DNA from: Paenibacillus arenosi
GTDB taxonomy: Bacteria; Bacillota; Bacilli; Paenibacillales; Paenibacillaceae
NCBI RefSeq assembly: GCF_014841135.1
Contig: NZ_JACYTN010000005.1
Location: 155,523-219,522, forward strand
Direction of reading: 5' to 3'
DNA length: 64,000 bases
Shown here one piece after another: positions 25,432 through 33,496 of this stretch. A program made the translations under genes and the position numbers. The notes below the pieces were generated by a model. That model saw only the letters and a list, made by a program, of their open reading frames with translations. It had not been told where the DNA came from and ran no database searches. The number at the start of each line of letters is the position of its first letter. Within the stretch, counting starts at the first letter, position 1.

Positions 25432-26517
25432 TTATTGCAGTGTTACTTGCTCTCCAGGCTTTAGTCCTTCCAGCACCTCTGTCTTGTCGGCTGTCTCCAA
25501 ACCTACTTTTATATTTTGACGCTTTACTGTACCATCAGCACCTTTGAGCATTACATAAGATCCTTCGCTGTCTTTCATAACTGCAAGTGTAGGTACAACA
25601 ATCGTGCTATCCTTGCGTTCCACCTCAACCTTTCCGTTTAAGCTAAGGCCTGCAATCAGATTTGGATTTTTAGCTAGACTTACAATCACTTCGAATTGAG
25701 CCGGTGATACAACCGTACCGTCTGATCCTGTTTTAGCGAATTTAGATACTTTTACGACATCACCATTTAATTTAATATCTTTATGCGCAGTTAGCTCTAC
25801 TTCGACGGACATGCCTGGTTTAAGTGAGAAGATATCTTGCTCCCCAACATAAGTTACAAGCTGAAGTTGATTCACATCTACAATTTTGCCTACACGCATA
25901 TTTTCCTGTACTTGCTGCGGGAGCTTAGCCGCATCATCATAGAGGAAAATACCTGACACAGGCGCGATATAATGAGATTGAGCTATTTTTGATTTTTTCT
26001 CTGCAATCTCTTTTTGTTGAATGGTACGTGTAAGGGAATTGATTTCTTTCTGTACCCGTTCCGTTTCTTTTTGTACATAGTGCTGCTTGGAGCTTTCTTC
26101 CGTCAACGGAGCATTTTGTTCGTTTGTTGCAAACTCACCTTTGAACTTAGCTAGCTGCTCTTCGAGATCTTGTTTCTTTATTTCGGTTTCTGCTCTTGAA
26201 ATCTCTTGTTGAATAGAAGTTGGATCGAGCTGGAACAACGTGTCACCACGTTTCACTTGTTGTCCATCCTTGACATTCCACTTGTTCACTTTTCCATTAT
26301 AAGGTGCATATACAATCGTTTCACTGACATAAGATGACTTACCTGTTATTGCGATTGTCTTTACTAACGTTTCCTTAGTAACGGGGAAGGTAAGCTCTTG
26401 AGATGCTGCTGTATCTAACGGCATCGTTTTAGGCTGAGAAAATGAATATAGTCCATAGCTGATACCGCCTAACAATCCGAGAATAATCGTCCATTTGATT
26501 ATTTTTTTTATTTTCAT
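25432..26517 (-). CDS. Efflux periplasmic-adaptor (MFP/HlyD) subunit, MacA/YknX-like
   Basis: 361 residues. N-terminal signal anchor (~7-28), then a lipoyl half-motif (VYAPYNGKVNKWNVKDGQQVKRGDTLFQLD, ~68-97), a coiled-coil hairpin (~98-175), the second lipoyl half (HYIAPVSGIFLYDD), a beta-barrel (VGEQDIFSLKPGMSVEVEL) and a membrane-proximal domain ending VLEGLKPGEQVTL. In Gram-positives such adaptors work with MacB-like ABC permeases to export peptides or drugs. Last gene of a three-gene operon (ATPase, permease, adaptor). Confidence 0.9.
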   Translation of the reverse strand: MKIKKIIKWTIILGLLGGISYGLYSFSQPKTMPLDTAASQELTFPVTKETLVKTIAITGKSSYVSETIVYAPYNGKVNKWNVKDGQQVKRGDTLFQLDPTSIQQEISRAETEIKKQDLEEQLAKFKGEFATNEQNAPLTEESSKQHYVQKETERVQKEINSLTRTIQQKEIAEKKSKIAQSHYIAPVSGIFLYDDAAKLPQQVQENMRVGKIVDVNQLQLVTYVGEQDIFSLKPGMSVEVELTAHKDIKLNGDVVKVSKFAKTGSDGTVVSPAQFEVIVSLAKNPNLIAGLSLNGKVEVERKDSTIVVPTLAVMKDSEGSYVMLKGADGTVKRQNIKVGLETADKTEVLEGLKPGEQVTLQ

Positions 26518-26560
26518 ATCGGGAGTGCTCCTCTTCTAATTTACATATACTAGTCACGGC

Positions 26561-27937
26561 TTAGTCACGGCGAATGGCTGTCAGAGCATCTGTACGAGAC
26601 GCATTGATTGCAGGGTATAGTCCAGCCAGTATTCCCGTAATAATCGCGAAGAACATACCCAATGGTATAATCCAAGGCGCGATAAATAGAATCTCAGCAG
26701 CTTCAGCACCGCTCGAAAGTACAAGGCCGTTAATTCCCCATATAATCCAATGAGAGAGGATTACCCCCATAATTCCACCGAGTAGACCAATTAGCGTAGC
26801 TTCTACGATGAACATGTTGCGGATTTGCCTTAAGTTAGCACCGAGTACCTTCATAATTCCGATCTGACGTCTACGTTGATGAGTAGACATCGTCATGGCT
26901 ACAACAATTGAGATAGAAGCGATGAATAGAACAAATAAGCCGATACCAAGTGCGATCGTGCGCACCATAGCAAATTGTTTTTCAAGACGCTCTTTTTGTT
27001 CTAAGTTGTTCCTTGCAGTAAGACGCAGCTGCTTAATTTTGTTTTCCACTTGCGTTATGTGTTGTTGACTATCTACTTTTACTGTCACTAATGGATAATG
27101 CTCCACGCTTGCCGATACCGTATTCATGGATGCATCTGATGCAATAGGTCTAAATCCTGGCTGCTTACGCAACCATTCTGCTGTTTCGAGAGATACATAG
27201 ATAATTTTCTGGTTCATTGACATATTATCGGTTTGGCTATCTGGTTTCTTCAGTACGCCCGTCACTCGAAGTGGGGGAGAAAGCATTTCTCGACCAGATT
27301 GTTGGTCGTATTGAACAAATTGAATAGACTGCTGGTATAAGTTCGCTGGCAGACGATCTAAATTTTCGAGCTGCTTGTATATTTCATCATCATATGGATT
27401 TTGACGCAGCTTATCGTAGAGCGATTGCCTTGCTTTTTCATCCACGTATCCGAATGTTGCGCCAAAGTTAGCAATTACGGTTTGAGGCAAATCCGAGACA
27501 GCTCCCAAACGCATTTGATGTCCGAAAGCTTGTAAGCTATTCAGATCAGTTGCGATCACTTGCGCATAAGAACTAGTTCCATTGGCTAGTTTCGTTTGAT
27601 AGTGACCGATCTCCTCCATCGGAGCAGCGGCTAGTACATGTGGAAATGTACGAATCAGTTCAAGCTTCTGTGAAGTAAGCAGTGACCCTTCATCAATTTC
27701 AGGCTTTGCAGATGGATCACCAGATTGTCCCGCACTTTGTGGGGAGACGGTAATCTCATCAAGCTTAAACCAGCGGCTCATCTGCATTTCTGAATATTGG
27801 GCGGCAGATTCACCAATGCTCATCGCTACGACAATTGCAGCACAGCCGATCGAAATTCCCATTGCACATAGCATGGTAACGACTTTACGCCTACGAAGCT
27901 GGTCAAAAGATATGCGGATATAATCACCAAACCTCAT
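26561..27937 (-). CDS. MacB-type ABC transporter permease (FtsX/MacB fold)
   Basis: 458 residues. One N-terminal membrane helix (~20-42, CAMGISIGCAAIVVAMSIG), a large extracytoplasmic MacB_PCD domain (~45-320), then the FtsX core of three helices (~325-350, ~375-400, ~425-445) ending GLYPAINASRTDALTAIRRD, the classic C-terminus. The start overlaps the ATPase stop by four bases. It is a mechanotransmission-type exporter, closest in plan to YknZ of the Bacillus YknWXYZ system that protects against the SdpC toxin. The substrate here is unknown. Confidence 0.92.
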   Translation of the reverse strand: MRFGDYIRISFDQLRRRKVVTMLCAMGISIGCAAIVVAMSIGESAAQYSEMQMSRWFKLDEITVSPQSAGQSGDPSAKPEIDEGSLLTSQKLELIRTFPHVLAAAPMEEIGHYQTKLANGTSSYAQVIATDLNSLQAFGHQMRLGAVSDLPQTVIANFGATFGYVDEKARQSLYDKLRQNPYDDEIYKQLENLDRLPANLYQQSIQFVQYDQQSGREMLSPPLRVTGVLKKPDSQTDNMSMNQKIIYVSLETAEWLRKQPGFRPIASDASMNTVSASVEHYPLVTVKVDSQQHITQVENKIKQLRLTARNNLEQKERLEKQFAMVRTIALGIGLFVLFIASISIVVAMTMSTHQRRRQIGIMKVLGANLRQIRNMFIVEATLIGLLGGIMGVILSHWIIWGINGLVLSSGAEAAEILFIAPWIIPLGMFFAIITGILAGLYPAINASRTDALTAIRRD

Positions 27938-28656
27938 GTATGTACGCCTCCTAGATCGGAGCCAGATGCTTGCGCATTTGTTGTTACTGCATCTTCAATA
28001 AGATGGCCGTCTTTAAGGGTTAGTACGCGTTCTGTATGCTCAGCAACTTCTCGTTCGTGGGTAACGATAACGAAAGTCGTATTCATCTTCTTATTGAGCT
28101 GCTTCAGAATGGAGATGACTTCATCCTCTGTTTTCGTATCCAAGTTTCCAGTAGGCTCGTCCGCAAAAATAACAGACGGTTCTGTAATAAGTGAACGTGC
28201 GATACTTACGCGCTGCTGCTGGCCACCTGATAGTTGAGAGACGAACATCTTTCCTTTGTCTGGTAAGCCGACTTGTTCGAGTAAATGTTGGGCTTTCTCA
28301 CGTCTTTTACGAGGAGAGATGCCTTGGAACACGAACGGGAGTTCAACATTTTCGATAACGGTTAAGTTCGGAATAAGTTCATAGGCTTGAAAAATAAATC
28401 CGATATTTCCTCTGCGAAATTCAGCGAGTTGATTTTCATTCATTTTCACGATGTTGTGTCCGTTTATATAAATATTTCCTTCCGTAGGCTTCATAAGGCC
28501 TGCCATCAAATTGAGCAGTGTTGATTTGCCTGATCCTGAGCTGCCTAGCAGTGCGACCATGCTGCCTTTCTCTACTTGAAAGTCGATGTGCTGCAGGACG
28601 GGAGTGACCTCATCTCCATTGCGAAAGGAGTGGGACAACTGTTCGATACGTAGCAT
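27934..28656 (-). CDS. MacB/LolD-type ABC transporter ATPase
   Basis: 240 residues from ATG 28656, chosen because AAGGAGG sits about nine bases upstream; the frame is open to 28725 without a ribosome site. Walker A GSSGSGKST, Q-loop FIFQAYELIPNLT, signature LSGGQQQRVSIARS, Walker B VIFADEPTGNLD, H-loop VTHE. The Q-loop wording and 'PTGNLD' are typical of the MacB/LolD/YknY group. First gene of the efflux operon. No two-component system or sensor lies alongside, which BceAB-like detox systems would have. Confidence 0.93.
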   Translation of the reverse strand: MLRIEQLSHSFRNGDEVTPVLQHIDFQVEKGSMVALLGSSGSGKSTLLNLMAGLMKPTEGNIYINGHNIVKMNENQLAEFRRGNIGFIFQAYELIPNLTVIENVELPFVFQGISPRKRREKAQHLLEQVGLPDKGKMFVSQLSGGQQQRVSIARSLITEPSVIFADEPTGNLDTKTEDEVISILKQLNKKMNTTFVIVTHEREVAEHTERVLTLKDGHLIEDAVTTNAQASGSDLGGVHT

Positions 28657-28972
28657 TGGGGCATTACCTCCTTCTTGTGTTCTAATGTCATGTTCATCTT
28701 GTTGTTGTGTCATGAGTATGACCAATGCCTTTCTATTAACTAAATTATCATATCAACTTATGGATGGGCATGCGAGCTTAAATATCGTGAAATTAGCTAA
28801 TGTGACAAAAATGAAAGATTTAAGCAGGGAGAATCACGAATAAGACAACTTTCGACAGAGTTACCCCTTCATTTCTTTCAAAAAAATAGCCAGACGTGAT
28901 ATGCTATTTAGAGATGTTGTTTGGGTTGTTGCCTATTTCCTATGTGCAATAGCTAGCTGAAAGGATGACAAA

Positions 28973-30553
28973 ATGAAGACGTTACCTCAAATGTTTATCG
29001 AACAGATGCAAAATCGACTTGGCGAGGAGTGGGAGTCTTTTTTGCACAGCTATCATATATCGCCTTATGCGGGATTGCGGGTAAATACGCTTAAAAAAAG
29101 TGTAGAGGCATGGAAAGAAATTGCCCCTATGGAACTGAAGCCGATACCTTGGACGCAGGATGGATTTTATATTGATCCTTCACTTCGCCCAGGCAAGCAT
29201 CCTTATTATCATGCTGGTTTCTATTATATTCAGGAACCGAGTGCGATGGCGCCAGTTGAGCTGTTGGAGCCGCAGGATGGGGACTATGTGCTGGACTTAT
29301 GTGCAGCACCTGGAGGAAAGTCGGTTCAAATCGCATCCAGGATTGGGCAAAATGGAGTGCTTGTTACGAATGACATTCATCCAGATCGGACCAAAGCACT
29401 TGTAAGAAACATGGAGCTGTACGGAGTCACACGAGCGGTTGTGTTAAATGAAGACCCATCACGAATTGCCGATGCTTTTCCGCAATGGTTTGATCGTGTG
29501 CTCGTGGATGCACCGTGTTCTGGAGAAGGGATGTTCCGCAAAGACCCTGATATGGTTCGTGCATGGGAACGTGAGCCGGTTACTGCTTATTCGGCTATGC
29601 AGCAGGAAATATTGGATAGTGCTGCCAAGCTTGTTGCTCCAGGAGGTCGTTTAGTCTATTCGACTTGTACATTCTCTCCTGAAGAGAACGAAGCTTCGAT
29701 TGCACGATTCCTAACTAAATATCCTGACTTCCGTGTGAGAGCGGTAGATTTGAAACACGGAATGGAAGCGGGACGGCCAGAGTGGGCCCGAGCATGTATG
29801 GAAGAGCAGGGCTGGGAGGCTTCAGATGAAGCAATTGAAGCAACGGCAGGAACGATACGCTTATGGCCCCACCGAGTAAATGGCGAGGGTCATTATGTTG
29901 CTGTATTGGAACGTGAAGGGGAGCGATCAGCTCGCTCTGTTGCAAGCCTACAACAACCGGCAGCAGATGCTGATACAGTTCGTAAACTATCTTATGTCTC
30001 TAGTCGTCCCAAGCTGAAGGGCAAAGGGAAACAGACCCATAAGTCGGACTCCCGTAAAGATCAGATGGTAAGATTACCGAAAGGACTACGCCGTCCAGAA
30101 CAAGAGTTTATTGATACGTATGCAGGGTGGAGCAAGCAACAGCTATCGAATGACAGGTATGAGCTAAATGCTTGTATTGGCAGTTATGCTTATGATTGTC
30201 CGCTTCCAGTAGAAATCTTGCTAAAGTTAAAAGTTGCACGACCAGGCCTGTTTTTAGGTACGTTGAAAAATGGACGCTTTGACCCTTCTCATGCGTTAGC
30301 ACTTGCCTTGCAGCCAAGCGATATGCTTCGTGTATTGCCATTGGAATTGGAACAGCAAGAAGTGATTGCTTATTTACGAGGCGATACGTTGACGATTGAT
30401 CCGGAGCGACTATGTACTGCTTCCGATTTAGGTGTGAAAGATAGGAAGGGTTACGTTATGATAACTGTAGATAATTGTCCGCTTGGCTTCGGCAAATGGG
30501 TGGATGGTATTTTGAAAAATGAATATCCAGCTGCATGGAGGTGGACAACCTAA
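28973..30553 (+). CDS. RsmF-like RNA (cytosine-5-)-methyltransferase, copy A
   Basis: 526 residues. NOL1/NOP2/Sun-type catalytic domain (~50-290): LDLCAAPGGKS (SAM motif I), VDAPCSGEGMFRKD (Cys of motif IV) and YSTCTFSPEENE (catalytic Cys of motif VI). After a Lys-rich linker (~345-370) comes an RsmF C-terminal RNA-binding part (ARPGLFLGTLKNGRFDPSHALALAL). It methylates cytosine C5, in rRNA for RsmF. Its stop and the start of the pseudouridine synthase overlap (TAATG), making an RNA-modification pair. A paralogue lies 3 kb away on the other strand. Confidence 0.92.
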   Translation: MKTLPQMFIEQMQNRLGEEWESFLHSYHISPYAGLRVNTLKKSVEAWKEIAPMELKPIPWTQDGFYIDPSLRPGKHPYYHAGFYYIQEPSAMAPVELLEPQDGDYVLDLCAAPGGKSVQIASRIGQNGVLVTNDIHPDRTKALVRNMELYGVTRAVVLNEDPSRIADAFPQWFDRVLVDAPCSGEGMFRKDPDMVRAWEREPVTAYSAMQQEILDSAAKLVAPGGRLVYSTCTFSPEENEASIARFLTKYPDFRVRAVDLKHGMEAGRPEWARACMEEQGWEASDEAIEATAGTIRLWPHRVNGEGHYVAVLEREGERSARSVASLQQPAADADTVRKLSYVSSRPKLKGKGKQTHKSDSRKDQMVRLPKGLRRPEQEFIDTYAGWSKQQLSNDRYELNACIGSYAYDCPLPVEILLKLKVARPGLFLGTLKNGRFDPSHALALALQPSDMLRVLPLELEQQEVIAYLRGDTLTIDPERLCTASDLGVKDRKGYVMITVDNCPLGFGKWVDGILKNEYPAAWRWTT

Positions 30554-31296
30554 TGGCTAAAATGAGATTGGACAAGCTGCTCGGACATATGGGGTTCGGT
30601 TCTCGTTCAGAGATTAAACGATGGGCAAAGGCTGGGCTTATAACGGTAAATGGTTCTGCTGTCAAAGACAGCGGCAAGCAAGTGGAGCCTGATACAGATG
30701 ATGTACGATTCGATGGGGAGAAAGTGGAGTATCGAGAGTATGTCTATATTATGCTGCATAAGCCGCCAGGGGTTATTTCCGCGACAGAAGATCGTCGTGA
30801 GCGAACAGTGATCGATTTGCTTCCTGACGAGATGCTATGCTTCGAGCCATTCCCTGTCGGAAGGCTGGATAAAGATACAGAAGGATTGCTGCTACTTACG
30901 AATGATGGCAAGCTGGCACATGAACTTCTAGCACCGCGCAAGCATGTGCCGAAGACATACTTCGCTCGTGTCAGTGGGGATGTAACAGAAGAGGATGTAG
31001 CAGCCATGACTCTTGGGGTAACGTTGGATGATGGTTATGTAACGAAGCCAGCACAGCTTGTCATAAAGAGCAAGGAGTCGTTGCCAACGGGAGAAGTTCT
31101 CAGCCACATTGAACTTACGATTACCGAAGGCAAGTTCCATCAGGTAAAGCGTATGTTTGAGTCAGTCGGCAAGCACGTTGTGTACTTAAAACGACTAACG
31201 ATGGGACCTTTGCAGCTCGATTCTGAGCTGCCAATCGGCCAATGGCGGGAATTGAGCGAGGAAGAACTGGCTTCGTTGCAGCAAGCTACTACTTAG
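30553..31296 (+). CDS. RsuA-family 16S rRNA pseudouridine synthase
   Basis: 247 residues. An N-terminal S4 RNA-binding domain (MRLDKLLGHMGFGSRSEIKRWAKAGLITVNG) precedes the catalytic domain with GRLDKDTEGLLLLTNDG (catalytic Asp near 108) and the conserved C-terminal EGKFHQVKRMFESVGKHVVYLKR. It isomerises a uridine in small-subunit rRNA, probably at the position of RsuA (U516 in E. coli), though RluB/E/F types look alike. ATG 30553 shares a base with the upstream stop and GGAGGTGG lies ten bases before it. Confidence 0.92.
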   Translation: MAKMRLDKLLGHMGFGSRSEIKRWAKAGLITVNGSAVKDSGKQVEPDTDDVRFDGEKVEYREYVYIMLHKPPGVISATEDRRERTVIDLLPDEMLCFEPFPVGRLDKDTEGLLLLTNDGKLAHELLAPRKHVPKTYFARVSGDVTEEDVAAMTLGVTLDDGYVTKPAQLVIKSKESLPTGEVLSHIELTITEGKFHQVKRMFESVGKHVVYLKRLTMGPLQLDSELPIGQWRELSEEELASLQQATT

Positions 31297-31332
31297 CTTT
31301 TTAGCTTCTTGGCTTCTTAGTTTATTAGTTTG
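31297..31332. repeat. Short imperfect tandem repeat
   Basis: Four imperfect copies of a ~9-base unit (TTAGCTTCTT-like) run from the pseudouridine synthase stop towards the next gene. Their role is unknown. Confidence 0.4.
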
Positions 31333-31357
31333 AAAACAGCAGATGGAGGTTGACAGC

Positions 31358-32161
31358 ATGAATAACATTAAAATGATTGCCCTTGATATGGATGGAACTT
31401 TGCTCCATGATGATCATTCTTTATCTGAGGTGAATGCGAATACGATCCGAGAAGTTGCTGCTCAAGGCGTGGAGATCGTATTGTGTACAGGTAGAAGCCC
31501 AGTGAGTACATTGCCTTATTTGGAGCAGTTGGGTCTAGAAGGTGTTGTTATTACTCATAATGGAGCGGCTACAGTAGCTTCTAAAGATAAAAGCATGCTT
31601 CATCAATTTGAGCTGAGTCAAATGGAGCTAGAGCCATACGTAACATACTGCAATGAAGAAAAGGTGCATTATGATATCAACACAGCCTTTGACCTTTATG
31701 TGAACCAAGTTGATTTACTATCCGCTGATTGGTTGGATACGTATAAGCAATTTTTAATTGAGCCGAAAAACTTCCCAGGCTGGGATAACCTACCAAGTCC
31801 TGTTTTGAAGCTGACGATGAGTGGCTACAAAGAAGATATGGATCGTGTTCAACAGGCGTTGAGCCTATGGGATCATAAAGTCCAATTTATTCGGTCTGGC
31901 GATTTCTTTATCGATATCATGCATAGGGAAGCAACGAAAGGTAACGCCTTGAAGCATTTGACGCAGCTGCGCGGCATTTCGAGCGAGAATGTAATGGCTG
32001 TCGGCAACTATTATAATGACATGACCATGATTCAATTTGCTGGTATCGGCGTTGCAATGGATAACTCACCGCTCGATGTCAAAGCAGCGGCAGATGAAGT
32101 TACGTTACCGAATAATGATGACGGTGTTCATGCAGTACTGAAGAAATATTTCTTAACTTAA
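31358..32161 (+). CDS. HAD-superfamily phosphatase, Cof/YbjI (IIB) type
   Basis: 267 residues. HAD motif I ALDMDGTLL (Asp nucleophile at ~9 and Asp at 11), motif II CTGRS, a Lys in the ATKGNALKHL block (motif III), and motif IV AVGNYYNDMTMIQFAG. The ~95-residue alpha/beta cap between motifs II and III marks subclass IIB. These enzymes dephosphorylate sugar phosphates, FMN or other small molecules; the substrate is not predictable. ATG 31358 has GGAGG eight bases upstream. It may read on from the RNA-modification pair. Confidence 0.9.
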   Translation: MNNIKMIALDMDGTLLHDDHSLSEVNANTIREVAAQGVEIVLCTGRSPVSTLPYLEQLGLEGVVITHNGAATVASKDKSMLHQFELSQMELEPYVTYCNEEKVHYDINTAFDLYVNQVDLLSADWLDTYKQFLIEPKNFPGWDNLPSPVLKLTMSGYKEDMDRVQQALSLWDHKVQFIRSGDFFIDIMHREATKGNALKHLTQLRGISSENVMAVGNYYNDMTMIQFAGIGVAMDNSPLDVKAAADEVTLPNNDDGVHAVLKKYFLT

Positions 32162-32172
32162 TAGATGAACGC

Positions 32173-32206
32173 CGAAAAAGGAGGGGAGCAGTCCCCTCCT
32201 TTTTCG
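32173..32206. terminator. Terminator of the HAD gene, possibly bidirectional
   Basis: CGAAAAAGGAGGGG pairs with CCCCTCCTTTTTCG. The symmetric A/T ends let it act on both strands. Confidence 0.9.
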
Positions 32207-32226
32207 TGTTGCCATCGTTCGCGGCA

Positions 32227-32319
32227 TCAGTAAGTTAAAGCACGAGAGATGATGACCAACAAGATGAACAATACCAAAACAACACCTATCGAATTGTAGT
32301 ATCCTCCTACTGCGCCCAT
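32227..32319 (-). CDS. Tiny YjcZ-like membrane protein (30 aa)
   Basis: 30 residues, MGAVGGYYNS followed by one membrane helix (IGVVLVLFILLVIISRALTY). GAGGAGG nine bases before ATG 32319 on the minus strand supports translation. It shares VLFILLVIISRA with the 40-residue protein at 4672-4794 and fits the YjcZ 'tiny TM' family linked to sporulation in Bacillus. Confidence 0.78.
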   Translation of the reverse strand: MGAVGGYYNSIGVVLVLFILLVIISRALTY

Positions 32320-32483
32320 CTTCTCATTCCTCCTCTACCCTTGTAGTTAGCTCTACCGAAGGGGGTACAGGGTTCCGTGCAGATGTATTGATGCGGCGGA
32401 ACTTCCGTCATTCGGCATATCGTATCATATGCTTATATCACGTCTCGGTATAGGCGATTGTCCAAGGTGATGTGTAATTGGGC

Positions 32484-32511
32484 GCATGCCTAACCGTTTA
32501 GCTAGGCATGC
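32484..32511. other. Hairpin upstream of gene 32554
   Basis: GCATGCCTA (32484-32492) and TAGGCATGC (32503-32511) form a perfect 9-bp stem with a 10-base loop. No T run follows. It is either a weak terminator-like element or an operator about 45 bases before the next gene. Confidence 0.45.
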
Positions 32512-32553
32512 TAATATTGATTAATACTTGTCAGAATAAGCAGGGGGTTATGT

Positions 32554-33351
32554 ATGCATCTCTTAGAATTGAGACCGGACTTTGTAACGGCAGGGGCAGA
32601 AGCAATCGATATACTCATAGATGGCGTATATACGGCAACGTTGCTCGTCATGTATAGGGAAGGAAGTAGGTTATATAGTACGCTCATTATCGATGAAGAG
32701 GTGCTAAGCTCAGGTGAGATGGAGCAACAATTGGAACAAGTCGTAGAGCGCTACATTGATCGATTGTCTGATGCAGTAGATGCTGAGCAGCGGGAGCTGC
32801 AGGTTATTAATGGGAAGTATTCGCATATTGTAAGTTCTTCTGTTGAGACATCGTGGGAGGAATGGGACGATGAAGAAGAATATGAAGTTGATGATGAGTA
32901 TGTTCTCGATGATGAATATCAAGAGGGTCAAACTGACGATAGGAACGTCGTTCAAGATTATTCAACGCTCAAGCTAACGACATCGAATCAAGGGCTTCAA
33001 CAGCATATAGGCGACTACAAGCATGAATTAGCAATTTGTCCCCCACATCCAAGTGAGGCACTTGGCATCCAAATCATTCTCGCAAGAGATGATGGAGATA
33101 CGCTAATGTATGATATTTATACGGAGCAGGGAGGCTCATTGCCGGTAGGTTTGGCAACGATTAATACGGAAGGTGAGCAGTTGTCAGGTTTTATTGACTT
33201 TAGAGTTCCAGGTACGAGCCGTGAGCGACATTATATGGGAGAGTCGATCGTGCAAGAGCTGGCAAAGGAACAATCGTTTGCAGCATTGCATCTGAACATG
33301 ATGTACCATGATGAAATAATTGATGATGCTTTATTTTACGTTCATGTATGA
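32554..33351 (+). CDS. Unknown protein with acidic linker
   Basis: 265 residues, no signal peptide or membrane helix. Two folded-looking parts are joined by an acidic, low-complexity stretch (~109-130; runs of Glu, Asp and Tyr). The first part (~1-105) alternates strands and helices (IDILIDGVYTATLLVMYREG). The second (~145-265) has LGIQIILARDDGDTLMYDIYTEQGG and ends in beta structure. GGGGG precedes the ATG at nine bases. I do not recognise the family. Confidence 0.75.
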   Translation: MHLLELRPDFVTAGAEAIDILIDGVYTATLLVMYREGSRLYSTLIIDEEVLSSGEMEQQLEQVVERYIDRLSDAVDAEQRELQVINGKYSHIVSSSVETSWEEWDDEEEYEVDDEYVLDDEYQEGQTDDRNVVQDYSTLKLTTSNQGLQQHIGDYKHELAICPPHPSEALGIQIILARDDGDTLMYDIYTEQGGSLPVGLATINTEGEQLSGFIDFRVPGTSRERHYMGESIVQELAKEQSFAALHLNMMYHDEIIDDALFYVHV

Positions 33352-33434
33352 TGAAGATTAGGAAGAAATAGTATACAGATTTGTAAATGTGCATTGCCCA
33401 TTACATGAGTGTAAAGCTGAGCAAAGATACAATA

Positions 33435-33475
33435 AACGAAACCGCGGCTATATTTATGTAGCCGCGGTTCGTTAT
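33435..33475. terminator. Terminator between convergent genes
   Basis: ACCGCGGCTA (33441-33450) pairs with TAGCCGCGGT (33459-33468), extended by AACGA/CGTT around one mismatch. Confidence 0.75.
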
Positions 33476-33496
33476 ACGTACAAGAGTACATGAAAG

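Noticed and set aside
33441..33468. Inverted repeat at 33441-33468 as an operator or mobile-element end
   Set aside because: It lies between two convergent genes with T-rich flanks and is better explained as a shared terminator.
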